From Sphingomonas pruni NBRC 15498 (GTDB taxonomy: Bacteria; Pseudomonadota; Alphaproteobacteria; Sphingomonadales; Sphingomonadaceae): a DNA stretch of 47,571 nucleotides. The stretch spans positions 1 through 47,571 of the forward strand of contig NZ_BCYZ01000001.1 in assembly GCF_001598455.1 (NCBI RefSeq). Reading direction: 5' to 3'. The notes under the pieces are model-generated. The model did no database searches. It was given only the letters and a program-made list of their open reading frames with translations, and was not told where the DNA came from. Of this stretch, positions 18,659 through 28,363 are shown piece after piece; position 1 is the stretch's first letter; each line of letters starts with the position of its first letter. Position numbers and translations under genes: made by a program.

Positions 18659-20011
18659 TCAACGATACTCGACGATCGCGTCGCGCCTCAGGTCGCGCAG
18701 GATCTTCTGCGCGCGCTTGTTCACGCGATCCTGTTCCATCTGATATTGCAGGTCGGACGCGTTGGGCAGCGTCGGCGCCTTGGCGTCGTCGCGTCCGCAC
18801 AACACGAGTACGCTCACGCCTTCGGACGGCGATCCGAACGGCGGAGTCGCCTGGCCGATCTGCATGTTGAGGACCATCTGCTGCAGGGCCTGGGGCAGAT
18901 CCCGTACGGTGAGCGAGTCGTTGTCGACTATTTCCGCGCCCATACCCGCCGCCGCCTGGTTGGCCGCACCGCAGCCGTTGATCGCCTGGGTCGCCTTGGC
19001 GAATTCGGCGGCACGGCTCTGCGCCTGCTCCTGCGTGGTTCCGGCCGGGAAGGTGATCTTGACCTGCTTCAGGCTGAGCTTGGCCGCGAGCGGATCGATC
19101 CCCAGCACCTGCCGCTTTTCCGCCAGGTACAGGATGTCAAACCCGCCCGGGAGCTCGATCGGCCCGGCAAGCTGTCCGGGCTGCATTTGCGACACGGCAG
19201 TCGCGATTTCGTTGGGCAGCATCGCGGCCCGGACCCAGCCGTCGTCGCCACCGCTCGGACCCGTCGTCGCTTCGGACTGGGTCTGAGCGAAGTATCGGAA
19301 GGTCTGCTTACCGTCCTTCATCGCCTGCATCATCGCCTGCATGCTGGCGACCACGGCCTGCGGATTGGTGCCCGCGCTCTTGTAGATTTCGTAGAGGTGA
19401 TATTCCTCGGTACCCTTGTCCTTGGTCATGCGATCGAGGATCGACTGCACTTCCTCTTCGCTCACGTTCACGCGCGGCTCGACCGTGCGGCGAAGATAGC
19501 GCTGCCAGGCGAGCTCGCCCTCGATCTGCTTGCGGACCGACCGTTCCGACGATCCGATTGAGCGCAGGAAGGCGCCGAACTTTTCGGGGGGCTGGTTGAA
19601 ATTCTTGGCGACGCGGCCGAGCGCCTGGTCGATTTCCGCCGACGTGATCGTGATGTCGCTGGTTTTGGCTTCCTGGATCTGCAGGACTTCGTCGATCAGG
19701 CCGCGCAACACCATAAGCCGCAGCTGATCGCGTTCCTGATCGTTGAGCTGATACTGATTGGCGGCGATGATCAGCGCCATCCGCTGGTCGACATCGGTGC
19801 CGGTGATCACGACGCCGTTGACGATCGCCGTCGGCTTGCGGACGTTGGGATCGAGCTTGCCGAAGATCTGCAGGTTCTCGGGGATATCCAGGCCGGTTTG
19901 CGGCACGCCGTTATCGGGTACGGTCTGGGCGATCGCGGCGCCGCTCGCCGCGATCATCGCGCCGGCACCAAGCGCAAGCGCGATGCGCGCCGAAGTCGAG
20001 AAAATTTTCAC
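18659..20011 (-). CDS. surA: SurA-like periplasmic peptidyl-prolyl isomerase/chaperone
   Basis: 450 residues with the GTG start at 20011, giving MKIFSTSARIALALGAGAMI as signal peptide (cleaved near AAIAQ, about residue 29). The SurA N-domain (about 60-200, AIVNGVVITGTDVDQRM) is followed by one recognisable PpiC rotamase domain (about 200-320) and a C-terminal helix (QYQMEQDRVNKRAQKIL). It would escort outer-membrane proteins, notably LptD, encoded next to it. An ATG 22 codons upstream exists but breaks the signal peptide. A single rotamase domain instead of two is usual for alphaproteobacteria. Confidence 0.9.
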   Translation of the reverse strand: MKIFSTSARIALALGAGAMIAASGAAIAQTVPDNGVPQTGLDIPENLQIFGKLDPNVRKPTAIVNGVVITGTDVDQRMALIIAANQYQLNDQERDQLRLMVLRGLIDEVLQIQEAKTSDITITSAEIDQALGRVAKNFNQPPEKFGAFLRSIGSSERSVRKQIEGELAWQRYLRRTVEPRVNVSEEEVQSILDRMTKDKGTEEYHLYEIYKSAGTNPQAVVASMQAMMQAMKDGKQTFRYFAQTQSEATTGPSGGDDGWVRAAMLPNEIATAVSQMQPGQLAGPIELPGGFDILYLAEKRQVLGIDPLAAKLSLKQVKITFPAGTTQEQAQSRAAEFAKATQAINGCGAANQAAAGMGAEIVDNDSLTVRDLPQALQQMVLNMQIGQATPPFGSPSEGVSVLVLCGRDDAKAPTLPNASDLQYQMEQDRVNKRAQKILRDLRRDAIVEYR

Positions 20012-20087
20012 CTGAAAGAAACCCCATGAACAACCGGGCGCACCCGACAAACTATCTACGCCTGCCCGATTTCGCATGAACGCATGC

Positions 20088-22334
20088 TTAGCGACCCAAA
20101 TTCTTGAACGCCAGCGTCAACAGGAAGCTGTTGCCGGCCTTGGCGTCGCCAGTATCCTGATAGTCGCGTTTCCAAGTCAGGCCGAGCCGCAGGCAATCGT
20201 CTTCATACTGCACGCCAAGCCGATGTCGAACCGGATCGAACCCATTCGATAAGGACGTTGGATCTTCATTCCTGTCGGTAAGGTCGATCGTCGTCGACCC
20301 GAAGATCGACCAGAACCGCGCGAATCCGACGCGGCCGCCCAGCCGCAACTCCTCGCTGTCCCGCAAGTCCTCGAGTGTCGGGGCGATATTGCGGTTGAGG
20401 CGAAGATATCCCACCAGCAGATACGTGCGTTTGGTCCCGACGGTCGCGTCGACCTCGTTGCGGCGGATCGCCAAATTGTCCTTGTCGAGCCGATACCGGT
20501 GAACGAACGACACGAAGTCGCGGAACCGCACTTCGGTGCGACCGACGATGTCGGACCAGCGATCGGTGAGGCCGGTGCCGTCAGGGAAGATCGTCGGCTT
20601 GCTCGACAAGCGATAGCTCTGTCCGATCGTCGCGTTGATCGAGATGCCCGGCAGATCGAGCGAATAATCCAGCCCGTAGGTGAACCGGGTCGAATCCTCC
20701 CACCGGTCGTAACCAGGGAAGCGATTGAGCGCGAACAGGTTAGAATCCTCGAGGTCGACCGCGCGCGCGTCCTCGTTGGGAACCTTCAGGTTCGGGGTGG
20801 CCGGCGAGGCAACGACCTGGAACCGCGGGGTCAATCGCTGCGTGCCGCCCAGGAACTCCCCGATCAGCGGCCATTTGACGTCCAGCGCCAGCGCCGCGAT
20901 GGCGCGCGCCTGGAAACCGTTCTGGCCGCGATAGCTGATGATGGTGGTCGCGGCCGTGTCGCTGGCATTGTAGAGATCGCCGCGCGCGAACGCTGTCAGC
21001 GTCACTTCCTGGCCCCAGGGTGTGATGCGGCGCAAATCCCATTGCGCGCTGACAAAGGCACGCTGCGTGTCCTGCCCGGCCGTACGCGCGATGCTGAGCG
21101 TGTTGGCCTGAAGATTGAGGCGGCCACCGAGAATGTCGTCGATCCGCCGGCGATAGTCGAATTCGGGCAGCGCGATCGGCTGCAGCCCCTGACGGTCGCC
21201 GAGCCGCAACGTCTGCACCAGCCAGCCATTGATCGCGAAATAGCTGTTAGCGTCGATGCGTTCGACGCTGAAGGTAGAGCGCAAGCGGTCGTCGTTGGAA
21301 ATTTCGTAGCGGCGCAAGAAGGTACGGTCGGTCGTGATCCTGAGCGAGCCGGAGACAGACCAATTAGGATCGAGCTGATACCGCGCAACACCATCCAGAT
21401 AACCGCGGAACGCATTCTGCGTCGTCGCCGGCGTCGGTGTCGCGAGCAGATCGCTTCGCGGCGACACCGTGCCGTAGCCGGTTATCCTGAACGCGCCCTT
21501 GGTCGACAATTGCTCATATTGCGCCTGGACCATCGGCGCGACGCTGGTGAACAGCCGCGGGGTGATCGTCAGACCCTTATTGTCGGCCAGGCGAAAATAA
21601 TAAGGGACGCCGACCTCGAACCCGTTGGTGCGGCTGTAGCGGATATCCGGGCTAAGAAGACCGCTTTGCGCGCCATTGCCGACAGGGGTCGATAATTTGG
21701 GCAGCGGAACGGTGGCGAAGCCGAACAGGTTGAATCGGGCTCCGGTGAAATAGATGCGCTCGCGATCGGGGCGATAGACGACCTTCACCGCCGTAACCTT
21801 CCAAGACGGTTCCTTGGGGCATCCTCCGGAATCGGTCACCGAACAGGGCGTATAGGCGGCCTGGCGCAGGGTGACGACGCCGCCCTCGCTACGCTCGCCC
21901 TTGACCGCGGCCAGTCGTCCGCCCTGTTCGAGCACGACCAGCATATTGTCGACCACGCCGTCCTTGAGCGAATCGGTCAGGTCGATCTGGTCGCCATAAG
22001 CGGTGTCACCCTGGGGGTTGGTGACCGCGATGTTGCCGATCGCCGTCACCTTGCCGGTCTTGCGGTTCCAGACCACCTTGTCGGCGCGCAACTTGTCGCC
22101 CTGCCGATACATCCGCACGTCGCCGGTCGCCGTGACGACCTCCGTGTCGGTATCGTATTGCAGCGTGGTGGCGGAGAATTGCACCTGGTCGGGATCGGCC
22201 GGCGCCGGCGTTTCCGACGGCGGCGGCAGCTCGACCGGGCGGTCCTGAAGATCCTGCGCGCACGCCGGCGTCACGGCTGTAAGCGCGAGAAGAATCGCCG
22301 AGCCGGCCAAAAATGCGGAACGCGTGACGATCAC
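20088..22334 (-). CDS. lptD: LPS-assembly protein LptD
   Basis: 748-residue outer-membrane LptD, which inserts lipopolysaccharide into the outer leaflet with LptE. Signal peptide 1-27 (ending TPACAQ), N-terminal OstA/LptA-like beta-jellyroll (about 50-170; QFSATTLQYDTDTEVVTATG), two cysteines near YTPCSVTDSGGC, a large beta-barrel and a late cysteine in YEDDCLRLGL. The cysteine pattern fits inter-domain disulfides. Start is GTG at 22334. The reading frame stays open far upstream but there overlaps pepA antisense. It is first in lptD-surA-pdxA-rsmA, 76 bp before surA. Confidence 0.95.
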   Translation of the reverse strand: MIVTRSAFLAGSAILLALTAVTPACAQDLQDRPVELPPPSETPAPADPDQVQFSATTLQYDTDTEVVTATGDVRMYRQGDKLRADKVVWNRKTGKVTAIGNIAVTNPQGDTAYGDQIDLTDSLKDGVVDNMLVVLEQGGRLAAVKGERSEGGVVTLRQAAYTPCSVTDSGGCPKEPSWKVTAVKVVYRPDRERIYFTGARFNLFGFATVPLPKLSTPVGNGAQSGLLSPDIRYSRTNGFEVGVPYYFRLADNKGLTITPRLFTSVAPMVQAQYEQLSTKGAFRITGYGTVSPRSDLLATPTPATTQNAFRGYLDGVARYQLDPNWSVSGSLRITTDRTFLRRYEISNDDRLRSTFSVERIDANSYFAINGWLVQTLRLGDRQGLQPIALPEFDYRRRIDDILGGRLNLQANTLSIARTAGQDTQRAFVSAQWDLRRITPWGQEVTLTAFARGDLYNASDTAATTIISYRGQNGFQARAIAALALDVKWPLIGEFLGGTQRLTPRFQVVASPATPNLKVPNEDARAVDLEDSNLFALNRFPGYDRWEDSTRFTYGLDYSLDLPGISINATIGQSYRLSSKPTIFPDGTGLTDRWSDIVGRTEVRFRDFVSFVHRYRLDKDNLAIRRNEVDATVGTKRTYLLVGYLRLNRNIAPTLEDLRDSEELRLGGRVGFARFWSIFGSTTIDLTDRNEDPTSLSNGFDPVRHRLGVQYEDDCLRLGLTWKRDYQDTGDAKAGNSFLLTLAFKNLGR

Positions 22335-22499
22335 CAAACACCCTTTTTCCGGCGACGGTCCCTGACATGCCGGGCCGCCGGTATCGCATCCATGCCGCCG
22401 ATCCGCAATCGCCGGGGCCGGCCTTTGCAGCCAGCGCAATAGCGGCCTAGAGAGACGCGTCCAGCACGCATTTCGTGTTTTTGATTGAGGTTGCATTCC
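22335..22499. other. divergent promoter region lptD / pepA
   Basis: A 165-bp intergenic stretch between two divergently transcribed genes. It must hold both promoters. An AT-rich patch (TTTCGTGTTTTTGATTGAGG, 22471-22490) lies just before pepA. No clear palindromic operator was seen. Confidence 0.4.
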
Positions 22500-23957
22500 A
22501 TGAAGATCGAGTTCGCCGCCACCCTGCCTGTCGCCGATGCACTGGTTATCCCGGTGCAAAAGAACGGGCTCGACACGGCGATTGGCGGCCGTAGCGGTCA
22601 GGAAGTGCTCGCGGCGGCGGCTGCTGCTGCGCGGTTCGAGGGCGAAGCGGGCGCGATTGCGGAAGCGTTTGTCGGTGCCGATGGCGCGGTGAACCGCGTC
22701 CTGCTGCTCGGGATCGGCGACGGCAGCGAGACGGATTGGGAACGTGCGGGCGGCGCGGTTACCGCGCGCTTGCTGACCAATGCGATCAGCGCGGCAATCG
22801 ATCTCAGTGCGGTCCAGCCGAGCCCGGCCGCGGTTGGACGGTTCGCCGCCGCGCTCGCCCAGCGCGCTTGGCGGATCGATACCTATCGCACCAAGCTGCC
22901 CGAAAAGCAGAAGCCGACCTTTGCCGAGGCTACGATCGTGGGTGCTCCCGATGGCGCCGAAGCGGCGTGGCAGCACAATTTCGCGGTGACCGGCGGCCTC
23001 GACCTGACTCGCACTCTGGTCGCCGAGCCGCCCAACGTGGTCTATCCGGAGACCTTCGTCGAGCGCGTGCTGGCGAGCGTCGACGGGCTCGGCCTCGAAG
23101 TCACCGTGCTCGGTCCCGACGAGATGCGCGAGCTCGGTATGGGCGCGCTGCTCGGCGTTGCGCAAGGGTCGGCGCGCGAAGGCCGCCTGCTGGCGCTCAA
23201 GTGGAGCGGCAAGGGCGCGGGCGATCCCGATCTCGCCCTGGTCGGCAAGGGCGTGACCTTCGACACCGGGGGCATTTCGCTGAAGCCCGGGCCCGGCATG
23301 GAAGACATGAAGTGGGACATGGGCGGCGCCGGCGCGGTGGTCGGCGCGATGAAGGCGCTGGCGTCGCGCAAGGCCAAGGCAAATGTCATTGGAGTCTGCG
23401 GGCTGGTCGAGAACATGCCCGACGGCAACGCGATCCGGCCCGGCGACATTCTGACCTCGATGTCGGGACAGACGATCGAGGTGCTCAATACCGACGCCGA
23501 AGGGCGGCTGGTGCTGTGCGATTGCGTCACCTGGGTGCAGCGCACCCATCATCCCAAGGCGATCGTCGATCTCGCCACCCTGACCGGGGCGATGATCATC
23601 AGCCTGGGTAACGAGCATGCCGGCGTCTTCGCCAATGACGATGCCCTTGCCGACCAGTTGCTCGCTGCCGGCCGCGCGTCGGGCGACCTGTTGTGGCGCT
23701 TCCCGATGACCGATGCGTACAACAAGCTGATCGATTCGCCGATCGCCGACATGAAGAATGTCGGCCCGCGTGGCGCCGGATCGATCACCGCGGCGCAATT
23801 CATCGGGCGTTTTGTCGAAAACGGCGTCAAATGGGCGCATCTCGACATTGCCGGCATGGTGTGGGCCGACAAGGCGGGCAATACTTATGACAAGGGCGCG
23901 ACGGGCTTTGGCGTGCGCTTGCTCGACCGCTTCGTCGCCGACAATTACGAGGGCTGA
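22500..23957 (+). CDS. pepA: leucyl aminopeptidase (cytosol aminopeptidase, M17)
   Basis: 485-residue M17 metallo-aminopeptidase. The C-terminal catalytic half has GKGVTFDTGGISLKPGPGMEDMKWDMGGAG (metal ligands Lys and Asp) and the family signature NTDAEGRL (about 330-337). It removes N-terminal residues from peptides; E. coli PepA is also a DNA-binding regulator. The ATG at 22500 gives MKIEFAATLP, better than a TTG five codons upstream. holC follows 13 bp downstream, the conserved pepA-holC arrangement. Confidence 0.96.
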   Translation: MKIEFAATLPVADALVIPVQKNGLDTAIGGRSGQEVLAAAAAAARFEGEAGAIAEAFVGADGAVNRVLLLGIGDGSETDWERAGGAVTARLLTNAISAAIDLSAVQPSPAAVGRFAAALAQRAWRIDTYRTKLPEKQKPTFAEATIVGAPDGAEAAWQHNFAVTGGLDLTRTLVAEPPNVVYPETFVERVLASVDGLGLEVTVLGPDEMRELGMGALLGVAQGSAREGRLLALKWSGKGAGDPDLALVGKGVTFDTGGISLKPGPGMEDMKWDMGGAGAVVGAMKALASRKAKANVIGVCGLVENMPDGNAIRPGDILTSMSGQTIEVLNTDAEGRLVLCDCVTWVQRTHHPKAIVDLATLTGAMIISLGNEHAGVFANDDALADQLLAAGRASGDLLWRFPMTDAYNKLIDSPIADMKNVGPRGAGSITAAQFIGRFVENGVKWAHLDIAGMVWADKAGNTYDKGATGFGVRLLDRFVADNYEG

Positions 23958-23970
23958 CGGCCACGCTGCG

Positions 23971-24411
23971 ATGCAAGTCGATTTCTACCACCTTACCGTC
24001 ACCCCGCTCGACCGCGCCTTGCCCAGCATCGCCCAGCGCGTGGTGGCGGGCGGGGGACGGTTGCTGGTAGTCAGCGACGACGCGGCCCAGCGCACCGCGA
24101 TCGACCGCCTGCTGTGGACGTTCGCGGCCGACAGCTTCCTGCCGCACGGCCAGGCCGGTGGCGAGGACGACGCGGCCCAGCCGGTGCTGATCGGCGAGGC
24201 GCCCGTTCCCGCTAACGCCGCGCGCAATATCGCGCTGATCGACGGGCGTTGGCGCGACGAAGCGCTCGATTTCGACCGCGCGTTCCATTTCTTCGACGGC
24301 GATCGGATCGTCGAAGCGCGCGAGGCATGGAAGTCGCTCGCGACGCGCGACGGCGTCGAGCGCAATTACTGGAGGCAGGGCGATAACGGGCGCTGGTCGA
24401 AGGCGGCCTGA
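23971..24411 (+). CDS. holC: DNA polymerase III chi subunit
   Basis: 146-residue HolC. Starts MQVDFYHLTVTPLDRALPSI, the typical N-terminus, with RLLVVSDDAAQRTAIDRLLW (about 32-51) and SFLPHGQ (56-62) as family signatures. The chi subunit bridges the clamp loader (through psi where present) and single-strand binding protein at the replication fork. It is directly downstream of pepA and probably cotranscribed. Confidence 0.95.
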   Translation: MQVDFYHLTVTPLDRALPSIAQRVVAGGGRLLVVSDDAAQRTAIDRLLWTFAADSFLPHGQAGGEDDAAQPVLIGEAPVPANAARNIALIDGRWRDEALDFDRAFHFFDGDRIVEAREAWKSLATRDGVERNYWRQGDNGRWSKAA

Positions 24412-24450
24412 GCCCGATTCCAATACCAACGGGCGGGTTGCATCCGCGAC

Positions 24451-24468
24451 GCTCCCCGCCTAGGGAGC
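24451..24468. terminator. weak hairpin between holC and ndk
   Basis: GCTCCC and GGGAGC enclose a six-base loop, followed on the plus strand by CGCCAGTTTT. A possible terminator for pepA-holC, or a leader hairpin of ndk. Weak evidence. Confidence 0.3.
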
Positions 24469-24513
24469 CGCCAGTTTTCCACAGCCCCAGCAATAGAGGA
24501 GCGAGCGACCGCC

Positions 24514-24936
24514 ATGGCCGCCAACCGCACGTTTTCGATCATCAAGCCCGATGCCACCCGCCGCAACATCACCGGTGCGGTCACCAAGATGCTGGAAGAG
24601 GCGGGTCTCCGCGTCGTCGCGTCGAAGCGCATCCACATGAGCCGCGAGCAGGCCGAGGGCTTCTACGCCGTCCACAAGGCGCGTCCGTTCTTCGGCGATC
24701 TGGTCGAGTTCATGATCTCCGGTCCGGTGGTCGTCCAGGTGCTTGAAGGCGAGAACGCCGTTCAGCGCAACCGCGACATCATGGGCGCGACCAACCCCGA
24801 GAACGCCGCACCGGGCACGATCCGCAAGGAACTGGCCGAATCGATCGAGGCCAACACTGTCCACGGATCGGATTCGGACGAGAATGCAGCGATCGAGATC
24901 GCGTTCTTCTTCAAGCCCGAAGAAATTGTCGGCTGA
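24514..24936 (+). CDS. ndk: nucleoside diphosphate kinase
   Basis: 140 residues. Transfers the gamma phosphate of ATP to NDPs and dNDPs through a phospho-histidine. Starts [18 protein letters not shown]. Signature [12 protein letters not shown] contains catalytic His117. Length and motif order match the family fully. The GNAT gene downstream appears to begin inside its last codons. Confidence 0.97.
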   Translation: MAANRTFSIIKPDATRRNITGAVTKMLEEAGLRVVASKRIHMSREQAEGFYAVHKARPFFGDLVEFMISGPVVVQVLEGENAVQRNRDIMGATNPENAAPGTIRKELAESIEANTVHGSDSDENAAIEIAFFFKPEEIVG

Positions 24937-25459
24937 CGCCGATTGGCGACTGAAGCGAGCGACCGCGGCCGATGCCGCGGCGCTTTCGCTGGTCGCTTCC
25001 GCCTGTTTCCTGGAGACGTTCGCCGGCATTCTTCAGGGTGTCGATATCGTCGCGCATTGCGCGAAGGCCAATCACCCGGACGCGTTTCGGGATTGGGCCG
25101 AGGCGGCGGCTGGTCGCGTCGTCGTCGCCGAGATCGCCAACGGCGCAGCGCCGATCGGCTATTCGGTGCTGACCACGCCCGATCTGCCGGCGGTCGAAAC
25201 CGGCGCCGCCGACATCGAACTCCGCCGCATTTACACGCTGTCGCGCGCGTACGGTACCGGACTGGGCCCGGCGTTGATGGCGCAGGCGCTGCTCGATGCG
25301 CGGGGACTGGGCTGCAAGCGCATGTTGCTCGGTGTCTATGCCGGCAACGATCGCGCCCGCGCATTTTACCAGAAGCAGGGCTTCGCAAAGGTGGGCGAAC
25401 GGCAATATCAGGTCGGCGCTACATTGTGCGACGACGTGATTTACGCGCTACAGCTTTGA
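24926..25459 (+). CDS. GNAT family N-acetyltransferase
   Basis: 177 residues in the +2 frame relative to ndk. Beta strands [18 protein letters not shown], then a conserved acetyl-CoA binding region (about [45 protein letters not shown]), typical of RimI-like GNATs. Substrate unknown. The start is taken as TTG at 24926, overlapping the ndk end by 11 bp, because the domain begins immediately after and no ATG or GTG is available between. Confidence 0.82.
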   Translation: MSADADWRLKRATAADAAALSLVASACFLETFAGILQGVDIVAHCAKANHPDAFRDWAEAAAGRVVVAEIANGAAPIGYSVLTTPDLPAVETGAADIELRRIYTLSRAYGTGLGPALMAQALLDARGLGCKRMLLGVYAGNDRARAFYQKQGFAKVGERQYQVGATLCDDVIYALQL

Positions 25460-25493
25460 TCGGGTGACGCCGGGCGCGGACGGGCGGCCCTTA

Positions 25494-26108
25494 TTATTCC
25501 GCCGGTTTTTCCTTCGTCCATAGAGCATCGAGCCGCGCCGGACTCCCGCCGCGTTCCGCCAGGCTGGCGCCTTCGAGTTCGAGCTTGCGGCCGCCGAGTA
25601 AGCGCCCGGCTGTTTTCCACCGGACCTGATAGATCGCCCGGTCGGTCTTCTTCGTGTCGCCGTCCCACCAGGTCGCGGTGATAAGCACAGGGAGGCGGCC
25701 TTCGCGATTGTCAGCGCCTTTGTCGGTGACCTTGAGCAAGGCGCGTTCGAACCAATTCGCGTCGATCTGCGGGCTGGTCAGCCCTGTTTGCGTATCGACG
25801 CCTAACGCTGGCGGGAAGGTGACATCGATCTCCTGAATGCGGTGATCGGGATCGTTGAGCGTCAGCACGTGGCTGCCGCTGCGCGAGGCGGTGAAGGCGA
25901 CGAGCGATTTCTCCTTGCTCTCGGTCGCGCGTTCGGCCTGATCGGCCTTGCGATCGGACCAGCTCATCCACAAGCCGGCGGCCGATATCAGCAAGGCGGC
26001 GATGCCGACCCATTCGGCCAGCGAAATCCAGCGCCGCCGGATCGCCGCCTTTTCGGCGCGTTCGGCGGGAGTTTCGGAAGGCGGAGGTGGGGGAGCGGAT
26101 TCGGTCAT
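25494..26108 (-). CDS. single-pass membrane protein of unknown function
   Basis: 204 residues. Proline-rich cytoplasmic N-terminus (SAPPPPPSETP), a membrane helix at about 29-48 (ISLAEWVGIAALLISAAGLW), and a periplasmic domain with beta-rich segments (HVLTLNDPDHRIQEIDVTFPPALGV). No catalytic motif seen and no family recognised. The ATG at 26108 overlaps the upstream MmcQ gene stop as ATGA, so it is coupled to purM-purN-mmcQ. Confidence 0.75.
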   Translation of the reverse strand: MTESAPPPPPSETPAERAEKAAIRRRWISLAEWVGIAALLISAAGLWMSWSDRKADQAERATESKEKSLVAFTASRSGSHVLTLNDPDHRIQEIDVTFPPALGVDTQTGLTSPQIDANWFERALLKVTDKGADNREGRLPVLITATWWDGDTKKTDRAIYQVRWKTAGRLLGGRKLELEGASLAERGGSPARLDALWTKEKPAE

Positions 26109-26482
26109 CGTCCGCCGGCCTCCAGAAGGCGGCGCGGCGCCACCATTTCCCAGCTCATCGCGATCCTGTCCTCGACGCGTTGCCAATCGGTTGCGTCGCC
26201 GTTCAATTCCATCCCGACCCAGCCCGACGGGCCGAGATAGGGCGGTACGTGATAGAAATCGGGGTCCATCTCGACGAGCATCGCCTGCTCTTCACGCCCG
26301 CTGGTCTTGACCAAGGCGGCGGTGTGTCCGTCGCCGTGATGGTTGTGCCAGAAATAGGCGTAGACCTTGCCCTTCTCGATGAAAAAGGCCGGCGATCCGT
26401 GCGACAGCTTCTCGGCCGCCTCAGGAAAGGTCATGCAGATCGCGCGGATCCGCTTCAGGTCGGCGTCGGGATCGGGACTCAT
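26105..26482 (-). CDS. MmcQ/YjbR family protein
   Basis: 125 residues, single MmcQ/YjbR domain: MTFPEAAEKLSHGSPAFFIEKGKVYAYFW, then HVPPYLGPSGWVGMELN and a terminal helix EDRIAMSWEMVAPRRLLE. The fold resembles DNA-binding or cyclophilin-like domains, but family function is unproven. Overlaps purN at its start (ATGA) and the membrane protein at its stop. Confidence 0.88.
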   Translation of the reverse strand: MSPDPDADLKRIRAICMTFPEAAEKLSHGSPAFFIEKGKVYAYFWHNHHGDGHTAALVKTSGREEQAMLVEMDPDFYHVPPYLGPSGWVGMELNGDATDWQRVEDRIAMSWEMVAPRRLLEAGGR

Positions 26483-27033
26483 CGCGCCGCGAAATCTGCC
26501 AGAATCCGCGGATAAAGGCGATGCTCTTCCGCCAGGACCCGAGTGGCCAACGTCTCGGCATCGTCATCGGGCAGGATCGGCACGCGCGCTTGTCCCAGCA
26601 CTTCGCCGGCATCGAGCTCCTCGGTCACGATATGCACCGAGCATCCCGCTTCCAGGTCGCCAGCCGCAATCGCGCGCGCATGCGTATCGAGGCCCTTATA
26701 TTTGGGCAGCAGCGACGGATGGATGTTGATGATGCGCCCACGCCATTCGGCGACGAACTCGTTCGAGAGCAACCGCATATAGCCGGCAAGGGCGACGATC
26801 TCGACGCCCGCTTCGCGGAGCGCCGCGGAAATGGCGGCTTCATAAGCGAGCTTGCCGATGCCCTTGGGCGACAGCGCGAAGGTCGGGATACCGTGCTGGC
26901 GCGCCCAGGTGAGACCGGGCGCCTCGGGCTTGTCCGACGCGACCACCACGACTTCATAAGCATCGGCCGCGTGCTCGACGATCGACATCATGTTCGAGCC
27001 GCGGCCGGAGATCAGGATACCGACTTTTTTCAT
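26479..27033 (-). CDS. purN: phosphoribosylglycinamide formyltransferase
   Basis: 184-residue PurN, third step of purine biosynthesis using 10-formyl-tetrahydrofolate. MKKVGILISGRGSNM at the N-terminus; GYMRLLSNEFV, NIHPSLLPKYKGLDTH with the catalytic His and HIVTEELDAGEVLGQ with the catalytic Asp. The ATG at 27033 is the family start; an upstream ATG is in the repeat-rich spacer. It follows purM in operon order but with a 160-bp repeat-containing gap. Confidence 0.96.
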   Translation of the reverse strand: MKKVGILISGRGSNMMSIVEHAADAYEVVVVASDKPEAPGLTWARQHGIPTFALSPKGIGKLAYEAAISAALREAGVEIVALAGYMRLLSNEFVAEWRGRIINIHPSLLPKYKGLDTHARAIAAGDLEAGCSVHIVTEELDAGEVLGQARVPILPDDDAETLATRVLAEEHRLYPRILADFAAR

Positions 27034-27058
27034 CAATGAACCCGACCCCAAAAAACCG

Positions 27059-27169
27059 ACGCTTCCCCGGCGAAGGCCGGGGCCCAGTTCCACTGTTGCC
27101 CGCTAGAGAGCGATGTCCTCTCCAACTCAGGACGCCGAAGCTGGGCCCCGGCCTTCGCCGGGGAAGCGT
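27059..27169. repeat. perfect 29-bp inverted pair between purM and purN
   Basis: The arms ACGCTTCCCCGGCGAAGGCC and onward (27059-27087) and the exact reverse complement (27141-27169), 29 bp each, separated by 53 bp. Each arm is a hairpin by itself (CCCCGGC GAAG GCCGGGG). A diverged pair of the same family lies after alaS (38361-38464). Inside an operon it may attenuate or process the purMN transcript. Confidence 0.75.
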
Positions 27170-27193
27170 GCAAAAGATCGGGAACAGAGTCAG

Positions 27194-28300
27194 TCACGCG
27201 TTGTGCGTCGCCGTCCAGTCGGCGCGGGCGCTCCAGGTGCCGGCCGAGCCCTGAACAGTACAGCCTCGCTGCCCGGTCTCGATCGTTCCGATCGTTAGCA
27301 CCGTCTCACCCGCTGCCGCCAGCGCGGCCCTCACCGCTTTGGCCTCGCCCGCGGCGACTACGACAGCCATCCCGACCCCGCAATTGAACGTGCGCGCCAT
27401 TTCCTCGGGCTCGATTGCGCCCTGCGCCTGCAGAAACGCCATGAGGCGCGGTTGATCCCAGCCGTCGGCGTCGATCCGCGCATGCGCGCCATCGGGCAGC
27501 ACACGCGGAATGTTCTCGAGCAGGCCGCCGCCGGTGATGTGCGCCAATCCCTTGATTCGGCCCTCGGCGATCAGCGGCAGCAAACTCTTCACATAGATGC
27601 GCGTCGGCGCCATCAGCGCGTCGATCAACAGCGTGTCGGCATCGAACAGGGCAGGGCGGTCGAGCTTCCAGCTCTTGTCGGCCGCCAATCGCCTGACCAG
27701 CGAATAGCCGTTGGAATGAACGCCCGACGAAGCGAGCCCGAGGATCACGTCCCCGGCCGCTATGTCCTTACCGGTCAGCACGCGGTCGCGCTCGACCGCG
27801 CCGACGCAGAATCCGGCGAGGTCGTAATCGCCAACGGCATACATGCCGGGCATTTCCGCGGTCTCGCCGCCGATCAATGCGCAGCCGGCGATACGGCAGC
27901 CCTCGGCAATGCCCGCCACCACGCGCTCGGCGATCGCGTTGTCGAGCTTTCCGGTCGCATAATAATCAAGGAAGAACAGGGGCTCGGCGCCCTGGACGAT
28001 CAGGTCGTTGGCGCACATCGCGACCAGGTCGATACCGACGCCGTCGTGTCGCCCGCTGTCGATCGCGAGCTTGAGCTTGGTGCCGACGCCGTCATTCGCG
28101 GCGACTAGCAACGGGTCGTTGAATCCCGCCGCCTTGAGATCGAAGAACCCGCCGAATCCCCCGAGATCGGCGTCGGCACCGGGCCGGCGCGTCGCCTTGG
28201 CGAGCGGCCCGATGGCGCGGACCAGCGCGTTTCCCGCGGCGATCGAGACGCCGGCATCGGCGTAGGTATAGGGGCTGTTGCGGCGCTGATCTTCGCTCAT
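27194..28300 (-). CDS. purM: phosphoribosylformylglycinamidine cyclo-ligase
   Basis: 368 residues. AIR synthetase, closing the imidazole ring in purine synthesis. [14 protein letters not shown] at the N-terminus, [25 protein letters not shown], and [17 protein letters not shown] match the PurM signature. The ATG at 28300 is consistent with the family start ([18 protein letters not shown]). It is separated from purN by a 160-bp spacer holding the 29-bp inverted repeat and is divergent from the DUF2066 gene. Confidence 0.96.
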   Translation of the reverse strand: MSEDQRRNSPYTYADAGVSIAAGNALVRAIGPLAKATRRPGADADLGGFGGFFDLKAAGFNDPLLVAANDGVGTKLKLAIDSGRHDGVGIDLVAMCANDLIVQGAEPLFFLDYYATGKLDNAIAERVVAGIAEGCRIAGCALIGGETAEMPGMYAVGDYDLAGFCVGAVERDRVLTGKDIAAGDVILGLASSGVHSNGYSLVRRLAADKSWKLDRPALFDADTLLIDALMAPTRIYVKSLLPLIAEGRIKGLAHITGGGLLENIPRVLPDGAHARIDADGWDQPRLMAFLQAQGAIEPEEMARTFNCGVGMAVVVAAGEAKAVRAALAAAGETVLTIGTIETGQRGCTVQGSAGTWSARADWTATHNA

Positions 28301-28363
28301 ATGGACGCGACTAGCGACAACACGCTTGGATTTCCACGTCTGCTTCGCCAAAAGGGCGCCGAC

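Noticed and set aside
18299..19561. 420-residue frame antisense to surA
   Set aside because: Shadow frame; surA on the other strand has full family features.
22335..23840. N-terminal extension of lptD across pepA
   Set aside because: Antisense to pepA; LptD has a clear signal peptide starting at GTG 22334.
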